From the NCBI GenBank assembly GCA_963754955.1, contig CAVWHY010000003.1, positions 1-64,000 of the forward strand: DNA of 64,000 nt, given 5' to 3'. The notes under the pieces are model-generated. The model was not told the origin of the DNA. It made no database searches and saw only the letters and a program-made list of their open reading frames with translations. Of this stretch, positions 11,182 to 20,484 are shown one piece after another; the first letter of the stretch is position 1; the number at the start of each line of letters is the position of its first letter. The stretch comes from CAVQJU01 sp963754955. GTDB lineage: Bacteria; Acidobacteriota; Vicinamibacteria; Vicinamibacterales; CAVVIG01. Position numbers and translations under genes: made by a program.

Positions 11182-11721
11182 ATGACAACTCACATCGGCG
11201 TCGGGTACGCGGGACTGCTGCTCATTGCGCCAGCGCTGTCGGTATCCGCCCATCACAGCCATCCCCTCTTCTACGATCAGTGCAATAGCGTCACGATCCG
11301 GGGGCAAGTCGAAAACGTTCTATGGAAGAACCCGCACGTCTGGCTCGATCTCAAAATGGGCGACGGTACGACGTATCACGCGGAGTGGACCTCGTTGGAA
11401 GGAGTGACACGCAACGGCGGCCTCAGCGCCGCGCAGGGCGCGCTGGCGGCGGGAGCGAACGTCGTGGTCACGGGGAATCCGGCACGCGACCCGGCTCGGA
11501 TCCGTGCCAGTTATCCCTCTTTCAAAGACGATCCGGACCCGAAAATCGTGGACGTCACGCAGATTCGCCTGTACGGACGACAGTTGGAGCTGGGCGCGCC
11601 CGGACGCGGGCACTCCTCCGCAATGCGGTGGGAAGTAGCGGCGTTTCGGACGCACGTGTTCGACCACGGCGAAGCGCTGGGCGTTGTATGCCGCAATTCC
11701 GGCGAACGTCACCCCTCCTGA
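11182..11721 (+). CDS. DUF6152 family secreted protein
   Basis: About 180 residues from the ATG at 11182, which has GGAGG seven bases upstream; the in-frame GTG at 11176 leaves no spacing. A signal peptide (THIGVGYAGLLLIAPALSVS) is followed directly by the family signature AHHSHPLFYD, then VTIRGQVENVLWKNPHVWL and YHAEW. The family is a small periplasmic OB-like fold of unknown role, common in Proteobacteria and Acidobacteriota. It lies in the tRNA-bounded accessory patch. Confidence 0.75.
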   Translation: MTTHIGVGYAGLLLIAPALSVSAHHSHPLFYDQCNSVTIRGQVENVLWKNPHVWLDLKMGDGTTYHAEWTSLEGVTRNGGLSAAQGALAAGANVVVTGNPARDPARIRASYPSFKDDPDPKIVDVTQIRLYGRQLELGAPGRGHSSAMRWEVAAFRTHVFDHGEALGVVCRNSGERHPS

Positions 11722-11735
11722 TTTATCCTAAGTAG

Positions 11736-12137
11736 ATGTCGCTCGGATACGACATCTACGCTGACATCGGCCTGTTGTACATCCGTGGCCAGGGCGTCAT
11801 CACGCAACGCGAGCGGATGGCCGCAATGCTGGCGTGGCTGCGCGATCCGAAGTACGAGTCCTGCACCGACGCGCTCATCGACCTTGCTGACGTGAAGACG
11901 ACGCCAAAGGTCCGCGAATTGCGGGAGCTGATCGCGATGCTCAAGCAGGAGATGCCGGCCCACGGTCCACGGCGGTTGGCCATGGTCACGTCCAAGCCGA
12001 TCACCTTCGTCGTCGCGCGGGTGTTCGAGCACCTGGTCCAGTCGCGAGGCCTGCCGTTCGAGGTCAAGGTGTTCATGACCCTCGGCCGGGCGTGGGCCTG
12101 GCTCCGGCCCGACGCGCCGCCATTTCAGCTGCACTAG
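11736..12137 (+). CDS. SpoIIAA-like (STAS-type) protein
   Basis: A 133-residue cytoplasmic protein. The pattern of short strand (IGLLYIRGQGVIT), helix (QRERMAAMLAWLRDP), strand (DALIDLADVKTT), helix, strand (RLAMVTSKPITFVVARVF) and a final FEVKVFMTLGRAWAWL resembles the SpoIIAA-like/STAS fold, members of which often bind lipids or act as anti-anti-sigma partners. The conserved phospho-Ser of true anti-anti-sigma factors is not evident, so regulation is not implied. It follows the DUF6152 gene by 14 bases. Confidence 0.55.
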   Translation: MSLGYDIYADIGLLYIRGQGVITQRERMAAMLAWLRDPKYESCTDALIDLADVKTTPKVRELRELIAMLKQEMPAHGPRRLAMVTSKPITFVVARVFEHLVQSRGLPFEVKVFMTLGRAWAWLRPDAPPFQLH

Positions 12138-12168
12138 GGTCAACGACCCAGCGTTCACTGATTCACGG

Positions 12169-12387
12169 GTGAGGGGCTTCGCCTTCGCCCACGGCCGTGC
12201 TAAGTTTTTGGCCTTGCCGGACCCGCCCCGACCCGAGCGCCGCAGCGACAACCGGCTTATCGCGCCCCCCTGCGAGAAGTGTCACGAGCCGACAATCGTC
12301 GCTCTTCGCGTTGAATATTTCGTCTACTTCCGCTGCTCGCGGTGCGGGTGGATCACCTCGGTGCCGAAGCCGCTTCAAAAGCTATGA
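12169..12387 (+). CDS. Small zinc-ribbon protein
   Basis: 72 residues from a GTG. Two CxxC knuckles, CEKCHE near residue 35 and CSRCGW near residue 57, form a zinc ribbon around a hydrophobic VEYFVYFR strand. No other domain. There is no clear ribosome-binding site and the codon usage of the first 30 residues is unremarkable, so the start may lie further in. Unknown function; the last gene of the accessory patch. Confidence 0.5.
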   Translation: MRGFAFAHGRAKFLALPDPPRPERRSDNRLIAPPCEKCHEPTIVALRVEYFVYFRCSRCGWITSVPKPLQKL

Positions 12388-12418
12388 TCGGGGGTAGTGC
12401 AACCGTGAAGAACTCCGT

Positions 12419-12429
12419 CGGGCGCACCA
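12419..12429 (+). repeat. Third, 11-base copy of the tRNA-Arg 3' end
   Basis: CGGGCGCACCA, matching the acceptor strand plus CCA of tRNA-Arg(CCU), direct orientation. It lies 32 bases after the zinc-ribbon gene and just before the phosphatase gene, closing the accessory patch. Short enough to need a database check. Confidence 0.45.
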
Positions 12430-12497
12430 TATATACTGCTGGGGCCGTCGGCTTAGGCTGCGGATTTCAAACGGACCCCCGATCGCACAGGTGACCC

Positions 12498-13418
12498 ATG
12501 GCCGAGGGAGATGACGACGGCGGGGCGCGGCGTCGCGCGCTCTCGCCAATTCTGAATGCGGATCAATTCCGCCCGCTGTCCGCCCTGGTCAAAGTGGAGG
12601 TCGCCGGCCGGACGCACCGCGGGAAGGTACGGCCCCTCAACACTGATCATTACCTCGTCATCCGGTTGAGCCGCTTGCAGGAAACCCTCCTGTCGAGCCT
12701 CACAAAGGCGGATCTGCCGGAGGCCTTCAACGAGTCCGGCTACGTGATGCTGGTGGCCGACGGTCTCGGGGAAGCCGGCAGCGGCGCCGTGGCCAGCCGT
12801 CTCGCGCTGAGCACGTTCGCCCACCTCGCCGTGCAACTCGGACACTGGAACGTGCGCGTGGACGCGCGCACGGCGGCCGACATCATCGATCAGTACGAAA
12901 CCGCATACGGCCGCCTCAACGCGGCGGTGATCCAACGCGCCCGCGCGCATCCAGAGCTCTCCAACATGGCGACCACGCTCACAGCCGCTTACAGCGCGGG
13001 CGACGAGCTGTTCCTCACCCACGTGGGCAACTCTCGGGCGTATCTGTTCCGCGACGGCCATCTCACGCAGATGTCGAGCGATCAGACAGTGGCGCAGCAC
13101 ATGAGCGAGAACACCGGCCCTGCGTCGGTGGAGCGCGCCACGGAAGATCTCCGGCACATTCTCACCGAGACGATCGGCGGACGCATGGGCGGACCGAGGA
13201 TCCAGGTGGAGCACTTCCGGCTGTGGGACGGCGATCGCGTCCTCATCTGCACGGACGGACTGACCGATCAGGTGGACGACGACCAGATCGCCGAGATCCT
13301 CACGCCGTATCGCAACCTTGACGAGCAGTGTCAGGCGCTGATCGACCTGGCGCTCGAGGCCGGCGGGCGGGACAACGTAACGGCCGTCATGGCGCAGTAC
13401 TCGATTCCAAAGCCCTGA
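12498..13418 (+). CDS. PP2C-type serine/threonine protein phosphatase
   Basis: A 306-residue metal-dependent phosphatase. The PP2C core motifs are RGKVRPLNTDHY (motif 1-like), VADGLGEAGSG (the DG metal ligands), MATTLTAAYSAGDELFLTHVGNSRAYL, SSDQTV, DRVLICTDGLTD and GGRDNVTAVM at the end, in the canonical order. It probably dephosphorylates Ser/Thr kinase substrates, but no kinase is adjacent. Residues 1-25 form an unrelated charged leader. The lipoprotein gene follows eight bases later. Confidence 0.88.
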   Translation: MAEGDDDGGARRRALSPILNADQFRPLSALVKVEVAGRTHRGKVRPLNTDHYLVIRLSRLQETLLSSLTKADLPEAFNESGYVMLVADGLGEAGSGAVASRLALSTFAHLAVQLGHWNVRVDARTAADIIDQYETAYGRLNAAVIQRARAHPELSNMATTLTAAYSAGDELFLTHVGNSRAYLFRDGHLTQMSSDQTVAQHMSENTGPASVERATEDLRHILTETIGGRMGGPRIQVEHFRLWDGDRVLICTDGLTDQVDDDQIAEILTPYRNLDEQCQALIDLALEAGGRDNVTAVMAQYSIPKP

Positions 13419-13425
13419 GGACAAC

Positions 13426-14001
13426 ATGAACGATATGAACACCCTGGACGAAATCACGATGACGATGAAACGCGCGCTGACGATTAGTGTGCTGGCGCTC
13501 GGAGCCGGCCTCACCGCTCTCGGCTGCGCGACGACGCCCGTGGCTCAGGGGAGCGCGAACACCACCGCGACCGCCCGGAAAGCGCTCGAAGGCAAGTGGA
13601 CGCTGCTCGTGCTGTCCGTCACTGCTCCGGACGGCAAGCGGGCCACGCCGCAGGCGTCCGGCGATCTCAACCTTGACGAGTTCGGCAACTTGAGCATTCA
13701 GTACCGGATCGCCGAAGCGGGCCGCGCGGCGCTGGAGGGAATCGGCGTCAAGTCGCCGAATCCCGTCGTCTCCGCATCGGGCCGCGTGACGATCGATCCG
13801 CAGCGGAAAACGGTCACCTACATGCCCCCGGACGCGAACGCCCGCGCGCTCGACGCGGACCTCGCGGCTCTGCGCGCGAATCCGCTGGCGCTTGAACACA
13901 CGCGCTATTACAGCGTGGCGGCGAATGGCGTGCTGACGCTCACGACGCGGCACGAGAACGGCAAGGAAGCCACGCGGGCCACCTGGAAGCGCGCGTCCTA
14001 G
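13426..14001 (+). CDS. Lipoprotein of unknown function
   Basis: 191 residues. After a 15-residue charged lead comes a hydrophobic segment and a lipobox LTALGC, so it is a membrane-anchored lipoprotein. GAGG lies five bases before the ATG at 13426, although an internal ATG at 13468 would give a more usual signal peptide. The mature part (EGKWTLLVLSVTAPDGKR, LNLDEFGNLSIQYRI) looks like a small beta domain of the lipocalin/META type. Probably co-transcribed with the phosphatase. Confidence 0.6.
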   Translation: MNDMNTLDEITMTMKRALTISVLALGAGLTALGCATTPVAQGSANTTATARKALEGKWTLLVLSVTAPDGKRATPQASGDLNLDEFGNLSIQYRIAEAGRAALEGIGVKSPNPVVSASGRVTIDPQRKTVTYMPPDANARALDADLAALRANPLALEHTRYYSVAANGVLTLTTRHENGKEATRATWKRAS

Positions 14002-14002
14002 T

Positions 14003-14057
14003 CGTAGCGTCCGCCTTCAGGCGGACGTTTGCCGGCCGGCTGAAGCCGGCGGCTACG
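14003..14057. repeat. GTAGC palindromic element, copy 2
   Basis: A 55-bp element between the convergent lipoprotein and efflux-pump genes. It is framed by CGTAGC and GCTACG, with two internal hairpins, GTCCGCC-TTCA-GGCGGAC and CCGGC-TGAA-GCCGG. It lies one base after the lipoprotein stop codon and 12 bases from the pump stop. Confidence 0.8.
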
Positions 14058-14068
14058 GCATTGGGTCG

Positions 14069-17000
14069 CTACACGAGTGGGTCGCCATGTTCGTGACTGG
14101 GCTCGAACATCACGTACAGCGCCGGCAGGACGATCAGCGTCAGCGCGGCGGCCGAGAACAGGCCGCCGATGATCACGACCGCGAGCGGCCGCTGCACTTC
14201 CGACCCGATCGCGTGTGAGAGGGCCATCGGCGTCAGCCCGAGCATCGCCAGCAGCGTCGTCATCAGCACGGTCCGCAGCCGCACGACCGATCCCTCGAAC
14301 GCGGCCCGGTACGCGCCGGTCCCCGAACGCCGCAGCTGGTTGAAGTAGCTGACCATCACGACGCCGTTCAGCACGGCCTGGCCGAAGAGCGCGATGAACC
14401 CGATCGCGGCTGAGACGCTCAGGTGGATCCCCGTCACGTACAGGGCCAGGATGCCGCCCACGAGCGCGAACGGCACGTTCGCGAGGATCAGCGCCGCATG
14501 CTTGACCGACCCGAAGGCGTTGAACAGCAGGACAAAAATCAGCAGCACGCTGATGGGGACGATGAGGCTGAGGCGGCCCATCGCCCGCTGCTGGTTCTCG
14601 AACTCGCCGCCCCATGTGGCGAAGTAGCCCGCCGGGAAGACCACGTGCTCCTTCACGCGCCGTTGCATGTCGCTGACGACGCCGCCCATGTCGCGTCCCT
14701 GGATAAAGACGCCGATGGCCGCAACGCGCGTGCCCGATTCGCGCGCGATGTTCATGCTGCCGCTGCCGACCGAGACGTGGGCCACCTCCGATAAGGGCAC
14801 GCGCAGGCCGCTCGGCGTGTCGACGAGGACGTGCCGGATCGCCGACGGATCCCGGCGCTCGTCTTCGTCGAGCCGGACGACCACCGGGAACTGACGTTCG
14901 CCTTCCCAGAGCGTGGTCGCGGTCTTGCCGCCCAGCTCGGTTTCGATCACGTCCTCGACGTCGGTCACGTTCAGGCTGTAGCGCGCCGCCCGCGCGCGAT
15001 CGATTTCGACCTGCAGCTGGGGGACCTGCCCGCCGCGGTCCACGAACGCCCGCGCGACGCCCGGCACACTGGAGATGTTCCGCAGCACGTCGTTGGCCAG
15101 GCGCCGCAGCTCGTCTATGTCGTCGCCGAAGATCTTGACGACGATCTGTCCGTCGATCTGCGAGATGCTCTCCAGGACGTTGTCGCGGATCGGCTGCGAG
15201 AAGCTCGGCTCGATGCCGGGCAGCGTCCCAAGCGCGGTGTTCATCTGCGCGATCAGATCCGGCTTGGACATCCCGTGCCGCCAGGCGGACTGCGGTTTCA
15301 CGTCCACCAGGAATTCCGCCATGTTGATCATCTTCGGATCGGTGCCGTCCTCCGGCCGTCCCGCCTTCGAAATCACCGACGCGACTTCCGGGAACGCGCG
15401 AATCTTCGCCCGCACACGGGCCAGCTGCCGGGAGGTCTCGCTGACGGAGATCCCCGGCGGCAGCATGATGTTGATCCAGATGTCGCCTTCGTTCAGTTCC
15501 GGCAGGAATTCGGTGCCGAGCCGCGGCACCAGCGCAAGGCTGCCCGCGAGCAGACAGACCGCAGCCGCGAGAACGACCCGTCGGCGCGCCAGCGCGGCCC
15601 GGAGAATCGGGCGATAGAGGCGTTTGCAGAAGGACACGAGACGGTTGTCTTCTTCGCTGCCGCCCTTGCCGAGCAGAAACAGAGAGAGCATCGGCACGAG
15701 CGTGAGCGAGAAGAGCAGCGAGCCAATCAGCGCCGAGACGACCGTGTACGCCATCGGCGCGAAGATGCGCCCCTCCTGGCGCTGGAGCGCGAAGATCGGG
15801 AGGTGCGCGAGGATGATGATCAGCATCGAGAAGACGGTGGGCCGGCCCACTTCCGAGGCGGCTTCCAGGATGATGGCTTTCGGCACGCGCGGATGGTCAT
15901 GCGGCTCGTTCAGGTGGCGGTAGACGTTCTCGAGCACGATGACGGCCCCGTCAACGATGATGCCGAAGTCCATCGCACCGAGCGACAGCAGGTTCGCCGG
16001 AATCCCCCGGATCGTCAGGCCGATGAACGTGGCCAGCAGCGACAGCGGGATGATGACGGCGACGATCCCGGCCGCTCTGAGATTGCCCAGGAAGAGATAC
16101 AACACGACCGTCACGAGGAGCGCGCCCTCGAGCAGGTTCCGGAACACCGTGCTGAGCGTGGTGTCGATGAGGCGGGAGCGATCGTAGAATGGCACGAGCT
16201 TCACGCCCTTCGGCAGGATCGTCTCGTTGAGGGTCGCGACGCGTTCTTTGACCGCGGCGAGCACCTGGGACGGATTCTCGCCTTTCCGCATGAGCACGAT
16301 GCCGGACACGATTTCGTCCTCGCCGTCCTGGCCAATCAGGCCCTGCCGCGGAATCGCGCCGATCTTCACCACGGCAATGTCGCGGATCAGCAGCGGCGTG
16401 CCGCCGTGTTCGGCTACGACCACGGTGCCGATGTCGTCGGCGGAGCGGAGCATCCCGATACCGCGAATCAGATACTGCTGTTCGCCCTGTTCGATGAAGC
16501 TGCCGCCGGCGTTGGCATTCCCCCGGCCGAGCGCCGAGAAGACCTGTTGGAGCGACACGTTGTAGGCCTTCATCCGCGCGGTGTTGACGGTCACTTCGTA
16601 CCGCTTGATGAACCCGCCGAAGCTGACGACGTCGGCGACGCCGGGAATCAGCTTCAGGTTGCGGCTGACGACCCAGTCCTGCGTGCTTCGCAGGTCAGTC
16701 GGCGTCATGCCTTTGCCCTGGATGCGGTACCGGTAGATCTCGCCGATCGCAGTGGAGAGCGGTGCGAGCTCCGGGTGCACGCCGTCCGGCAGATCGAGGG
16801 CCTGCAGCCGCTCGAGCGCCTGCTGGCGCGCGAAGTAGTCGGTCGCGTTGTCGTTGAAGGTGAGGATGATGTATGAAAGCCCGAACTGCGTGTGCGAGAA
16901 CATCCGCACCGCGTTCGGCAGGCCGCTCAACCCGATCTCGAGCGGCATGGTCACCTGCTTTTCGACTTCCTCGGGCGCGTGGCCCGGGAACAACGTGATG

Positions 17001-17146
17001 ACGGTGACCTGCACGTCCGTCACGTCGGGAAAGGCCTCGACCGGCAGCGATCGGAACGCCGCGATGCCCGCGGCCACGAAGAGGACCAGCAGCATCACGA
17101 TCAGCAGCGGTTGATGGAGCGCCGTGGAGACAATGCGGCGAATCAT
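14069..17146 (-). CDS. Heavy-metal efflux RND transporter (CzcA/CusA type)
   Basis: Inner-membrane proton-driven pump of 1025 residues, the expected size. The N-terminal helix is followed by the RND signatures of the HME branch: FPDVTDVQVTV, PEEVEKQVTMPLE, the TM4 segment DFGIIVDGAVIVLEN near residue 400 with the essential acidic residue, and GTEFLPELNEGDIW in the second half. HME pumps export divalent or monovalent metal ions; the ion (Cu/Ag versus Zn/Co/Cd) cannot be set from sequence here. Its start overlaps the membrane-fusion gene stop by four bases (ATGA). Confidence 0.93.
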   Translation of the reverse strand: MIRRIVSTALHQPLLIVMLLVLFVAAGIAAFRSLPVEAFPDVTDVQVTVITLFPGHAPEEVEKQVTMPLEIGLSGLPNAVRMFSHTQFGLSYIILTFNDNATDYFARQQALERLQALDLPDGVHPELAPLSTAIGEIYRYRIQGKGMTPTDLRSTQDWVVSRNLKLIPGVADVVSFGGFIKRYEVTVNTARMKAYNVSLQQVFSALGRGNANAGGSFIEQGEQQYLIRGIGMLRSADDIGTVVVAEHGGTPLLIRDIAVVKIGAIPRQGLIGQDGEDEIVSGIVLMRKGENPSQVLAAVKERVATLNETILPKGVKLVPFYDRSRLIDTTLSTVFRNLLEGALLVTVVLYLFLGNLRAAGIVAVIIPLSLLATFIGLTIRGIPANLLSLGAMDFGIIVDGAVIVLENVYRHLNEPHDHPRVPKAIILEAASEVGRPTVFSMLIIILAHLPIFALQRQEGRIFAPMAYTVVSALIGSLLFSLTLVPMLSLFLLGKGGSEEDNRLVSFCKRLYRPILRAALARRRVVLAAAVCLLAGSLALVPRLGTEFLPELNEGDIWINIMLPPGISVSETSRQLARVRAKIRAFPEVASVISKAGRPEDGTDPKMINMAEFLVDVKPQSAWRHGMSKPDLIAQMNTALGTLPGIEPSFSQPIRDNVLESISQIDGQIVVKIFGDDIDELRRLANDVLRNISSVPGVARAFVDRGGQVPQLQVEIDRARAARYSLNVTDVEDVIETELGGKTATTLWEGERQFPVVVRLDEDERRDPSAIRHVLVDTPSGLRVPLSEVAHVSVGSGSMNIARESGTRVAAIGVFIQGRDMGGVVSDMQRRVKEHVVFPAGYFATWGGEFENQQRAMGRLSLIVPISVLLIFVLLFNAFGSVKHAALILANVPFALVGGILALYVTGIHLSVSAAIGFIALFGQAVLNGVVMVSYFNQLRRSGTGAYRAAFEGSVVRLRTVLMTTLLAMLGLTPMALSHAIGSEVQRPLAVVIIGGLFSAAALTLIVLPALYVMFEPSHEHGDPLV

Positions 17147-18306
17147 GACCGTGGGGCGTCGGCTTCGAGTTGCCGGAGGAGGAGCACGCCTTCACTCGCG
17201 ATGCGGTCGCCGGCCGAGAGGCCCGACACGACGCGAAGCCGTTCGGAACCTGCCGCGACGGTTTCGATGCCGCGGCGGACGAACTCCGGGGAATCGGCCC
17301 GCGCCTGGACGTAGACGAAGCTCCTCCCGCTCTCCACGAACACGGCCTTCATGGGGACGGTCAGGGCCGAGCCCGTCTCCGGCAGCGAGAGGCTGACCTC
17401 CGCGAACATCCCGGGCTTCAGGCGCGCGTCCCGGTTGGCGACCTGGATGCGTACCTTGGCCGTCCGCGTCTGCGCGTCGACCACGCTGCCGACCTGGGCG
17501 ACCCGCGCGATGAAGTGCTCATCGGGATACGCGGTCGTCGTGACGTTGGCCTTCTGGCCGACGGCGATGCTGTGTACGTCGCGCTCGAACACGTCGGCCT
17601 GCACCCACACGCTCGAGAGGTCCGCAATCGTCGCCAGTGGAGGATTGTCGGGCCCGACGAACTGGCCGCTGGTGACGCTGCGCTCGATCACGGTGCCCGC
17701 AATGGGCGTGCGGACCGGCACGCGGGCTGGCAGGGGGCCGGCCTCGTCGTCGGGATGGCTGTCGAGGCCGAGGACCTGCAACACCTCTTCGGTCTGCGTG
17801 ACGCGCGCTTTGGCTTTGGCCAGCTCGTTCTCGGCCTGCTGCTGAGCGATGCGCGACGCGGCCTGGTGCTCGAACAGATCCTGCGTCATCGCGTACGTCT
17901 TCTCGGCGAGATCGAGGTCTTTGTGGCTGGCGCGGTGCTCTGCGACGGCCGCGGCGACTTCGCGGCTGCTGAGGACGAACAACACCGCGTCCTTCGCGAC
18001 GGTATCCCCGACCTTGATAGCCAGGTCGTGCACCTGGCCGGACACGGGCGGCAGGATCCGCGCCATCCGATCGGCGTTGAACTCCACGACGCCCGTGGTC
18101 CGGATGGCGTCGTCGGGCGCCGTCGCCGAGACCACTTCGACGTGGATTTGCTGGAGCTGCGGACCGCTGAGGCGAACCGCAGACGGGGCGTTGTTGGCGC
18201 TGCCGGGGGGCGCGGCGGCAGCCGGCACGTCGTCCGCGGGCGCGCCCGCGCCGCAGCCCGCCAGCAGGATGACGCTGGAGAGCACGAGGATGGTTCTGAT
18301 GATCAT
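17143..18306 (-). CDS. Efflux membrane-fusion (periplasmic adaptor) lipoprotein
   Basis: 387 residues linking the RND pump to the outer-membrane channel. The lipobox LLAGC puts the mature N-terminus at Cys18. Barrel-sandwich halves (GQVHDLAIKVGDTVAKDAVL and VRTPIAGTVIERSVTSGQFV) flank a helical hairpin near 110-170, followed by the beta-barrel VWVQADVFERDV. This is the CzcB/CusB order. Overlaps both neighbours by four bases, so the three genes form one translationally coupled operon. Confidence 0.9.
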   Translation of the reverse strand: MIIRTILVLSSVILLAGCGAGAPADDVPAAAAPPGSANNAPSAVRLSGPQLQQIHVEVVSATAPDDAIRTTGVVEFNADRMARILPPVSGQVHDLAIKVGDTVAKDAVLFVLSSREVAAAVAEHRASHKDLDLAEKTYAMTQDLFEHQAASRIAQQQAENELAKAKARVTQTEEVLQVLGLDSHPDDEAGPLPARVPVRTPIAGTVIERSVTSGQFVGPDNPPLATIADLSSVWVQADVFERDVHSIAVGQKANVTTTAYPDEHFIARVAQVGSVVDAQTRTAKVRIQVANRDARLKPGMFAEVSLSLPETGSALTVPMKAVFVESGRSFVYVQARADSPEFVRRGIETVAAGSERLRVVSGLSAGDRIASEGVLLLRQLEADAPRS

Positions 18307-19580
18307 GGGAGGACGTCCTTGTTGACGGTAAGAGACAGGCGCGCCTGGGCCCGCCGGTAGGCGGCCTGCGCGGAGTAGTACGTGTCCATGGTGTCGTTGA
18401 ACGCCCGCTGGGCGTCGAGCACGTCGAGCAGGGAAGTCGCGCCCGCCTGGTAGACGTACGCCACGCTGTTTCTCGCTTCCCGTGTGGGCGCGAGCAGGTC
18501 GTGTTCGATGTCGGCGAGGAGCGACCGGGCCGATTCGAATTCCTGATACGCCGCTGCCACCTCGCCCGCGACGGATGTTTCTCCGGCACGTACCGAACGC
18601 GCGGCCTTCTCGCGTTCGGCGTCAGCTCGCGCGATTTCGCCCTGATTCCGGTTGGAGAAGGGCAGCGGCACGCTCATGAAGAAGCCGACCATGTTGCCCT
18701 TGCCGTTGACGCCCTGCTCGCGGCGGTATTCGGCGCCGACGGTGTAGTCGACCTTTCCCTGCGCCTGCTCGAGCCGCAGATCGGCCACGCTCCGAGCCTG
18801 GTCGGTGCGGAGCGCGAGCAGGTCGGGCCGGGTCTGCGCAGCCTGCTGCAGCGCGGGCAGCGCGGGCGCCTCGGCGGGCGTGACACCGAGCCGGTCGTCG
18901 ATGTCGACGGGGACGTCGTCTGGCTGCTTCCCGAGCAGCGGCAGCAGCTTCAGCCGCGCCTCGCTGACCGCGAGCTGCGCCGTCCTGACAGCGCTGCGGT
19001 ATTGCAGCATCGCGACACGCGATCGTGTGACCTCCAGCTGGGGAATCGCGCCGCTCGCCAGGCGCTGTTCGTTCAGCTGGACGAGGCGGTCGAGCGATCG
19101 CAGGTTGTCTTCGGCGAGCGCCAGCTTCGCCTTGGCCTCAAGGACATCGATGCTGGCGATGGCGACATCCAGCTTCAGGCGGCGGACCGATTCGGCGAGT
19201 TGCGCCTCCGCGAGGCGTCTTTTCTGATCCGCGACGTCGATCCGAATGTCGCGCTTGCCGCCGCGCTCGAATGGGACGTCCACGCGGACCGCGTACTGTG
19301 GCGGCCCCGCGGCGTTTACCGTGTCGAAGCCGGTGCCCAGCCAGTCCAGGCTCTCCGCGCTGGCCGACAGGACAGGGTTGGGCCGCAGCCGGGCAGTGAT
19401 CGACGCAGCGTCGGCAATCGACAGGTTGGCCCGTTCGGCAAGCAGGGCCAGGTTGTTCTGGACCGCTTCGGCGATGGCACCGTCGACGGACAGACTGCGC
19501 ACCCGCTCCTGGGCGGCGAGCCGGGGCGCACACGCGGCGGCGAGAACCGCTGTGAACATGAGTGGTGAACGAATCTTCAT
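18303..19580 (-). CDS. Outer-membrane efflux channel (CzcC/TolC family)
   Basis: First gene of the metal-efflux operon, about 425 residues from the ATG at 19580 (GGGAG ten bases upstream). A signal peptide (MKIRSPLMFTAVLAAACAP) precedes two repeats of long helices typical of the OEP domain (AIAEAVQNNLALLAERANLS and LQQAAQTRPDLLALRTDQAR). Some Cys are in the signal region, but no clean lipobox is seen. It forms the tripartite pump with the two genes downstream. Confidence 0.88.
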   Translation of the reverse strand: MKIRSPLMFTAVLAAACAPRLAAQERVRSLSVDGAIAEAVQNNLALLAERANLSIADAASITARLRPNPVLSASAESLDWLGTGFDTVNAAGPPQYAVRVDVPFERGGKRDIRIDVADQKRRLAEAQLAESVRRLKLDVAIASIDVLEAKAKLALAEDNLRSLDRLVQLNEQRLASGAIPQLEVTRSRVAMLQYRSAVRTAQLAVSEARLKLLPLLGKQPDDVPVDIDDRLGVTPAEAPALPALQQAAQTRPDLLALRTDQARSVADLRLEQAQGKVDYTVGAEYRREQGVNGKGNMVGFFMSVPLPFSNRNQGEIARADAEREKAARSVRAGETSVAGEVAAAYQEFESARSLLADIEHDLLAPTREARNSVAYVYQAGATSLLDVLDAQRAFNDTMDTYYSAQAAYRRAQARLSLTVNKDVLP

Positions 19581-19612
19581 AGGCGAACTACTCCCGACAA
19601 CGCGCACAACGG

Positions 19613-19667
19613 CGTAGCGTCCGCCTTCAGGCGAACGTCATCCGGCCGGCTGAAACCGGCCGCTACG
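19613..19667. repeat. GTAGC palindromic element, copy 3
   Basis: A 55-bp copy, closely similar to the one at 14003, framed by CGTAGC and GCTACG. It lies between two genes on the minus strand, just upstream of the efflux operon. Its edge bases provide the TAG stop of the FG-GAP protein. Confidence 0.8.
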
Positions 19668-20391
19668 AATTAACGGAGAACGAGGCGATGGCGGGAGGCG
19701 CGCGACAGGAGAGAGCTGACGAGAGGATCGCCGGCTGGAGACGCGTGGGTTGAATGCTGACGGGCGACCGGCGCGGAACCGCCGGCGTCCAGCGGCCGGT
19801 CAGTGGCAGGCCGATCGCATCGTCGGGTGTGAGCCCGACGTGCGACGCTTCGTCGGACGAATCGGCCGAGCCCAGCGAGTGGGGCTGCCCCAGCTCCGAC
19901 GCGAACGGCCGCGCGTCCGACGGGCTGAACCCGCCGCGTCCGTCGTTCAGCCAGACGCCGACCACCTGGCGCGACAGCGCACCGGTGACGACGACGTCCA
20001 GATCGTTGTCGTGATCGACGTCGGAAACGCGGACGGTGAGCGCATCCTGCTCGGAGGCGAATGCGACGGTGGCCGTCTCACGGCCGGAAACCGAGAACTC
20101 GATCCGGTACGTCGCGCCATCGATCGCTTCCGGCACTCTGTCCGCGATGGCCGCGTCGGGCGTGCCGTCGGTGTTGAAGTCGCCGATCGCCGTGGACCAG
20201 CCCAGGAACCCTGCTGCCGTGCCGAGGCGGAACGCCGGCAGCGCTGGAATCGACGGCCGGACCGACGTGACTGGTTGTGGACCCGTCGCCGCGAGCGGAC
20301 GTGCCGGCAACGCCGCGCCCGAGGTCAGCCAGGCGCACACGCCGGCCGCGATGGCGGCGAGCGTCCGGATGCGGGTCAACGTGGCAGGCAT
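19663..20391 (-). CDS. Secreted FG-GAP/VCBS-repeat protein
   Basis: About 242 residues from the ATG at 20391, where a signal peptide begins (MPATLTRIRTLAAIAAGV); an upstream ATG at 20442 would add 17 residues without purpose. Two FG-GAP/VCBS units are visible: GDFNTDGTPDAAIADR and SDVDHDNDLDVVVTG, both with the Ca-binding DxDxDGxxD-like pattern, followed by GVWLNDGRGGFS. The C-terminal 60 residues are low-complexity and end exactly in the palindromic repeat, which may have truncated a longer propeller. Function unknown. Confidence 0.65.
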   Translation of the reverse strand: MPATLTRIRTLAAIAAGVCAWLTSGAALPARPLAATGPQPVTSVRPSIPALPAFRLGTAAGFLGWSTAIGDFNTDGTPDAAIADRVPEAIDGATYRIEFSVSGRETATVAFASEQDALTVRVSDVDHDNDLDVVVTGALSRQVVGVWLNDGRGGFSPSDARPFASELGQPHSLGSADSSDEASHVGLTPDDAIGLPLTGRWTPAVPRRSPVSIQPTRLQPAILSSALSCRAPPAIASFSVNS

Positions 20392-20484
20392 CTGTACTGA
20401 GGCGATACAAGAACAATAGATCAACACCACGCGCGGAGCCAAACCGCCCCGCCGCGCGTAGTGTTATGATGAAGGGTTGAAGCC

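Noticed and set aside
14831..16876. 681-codon plus-strand frame opposite the RND pump
   Set aside because: Antisense shadow, extreme Arg/Asp/His content, no start signals.
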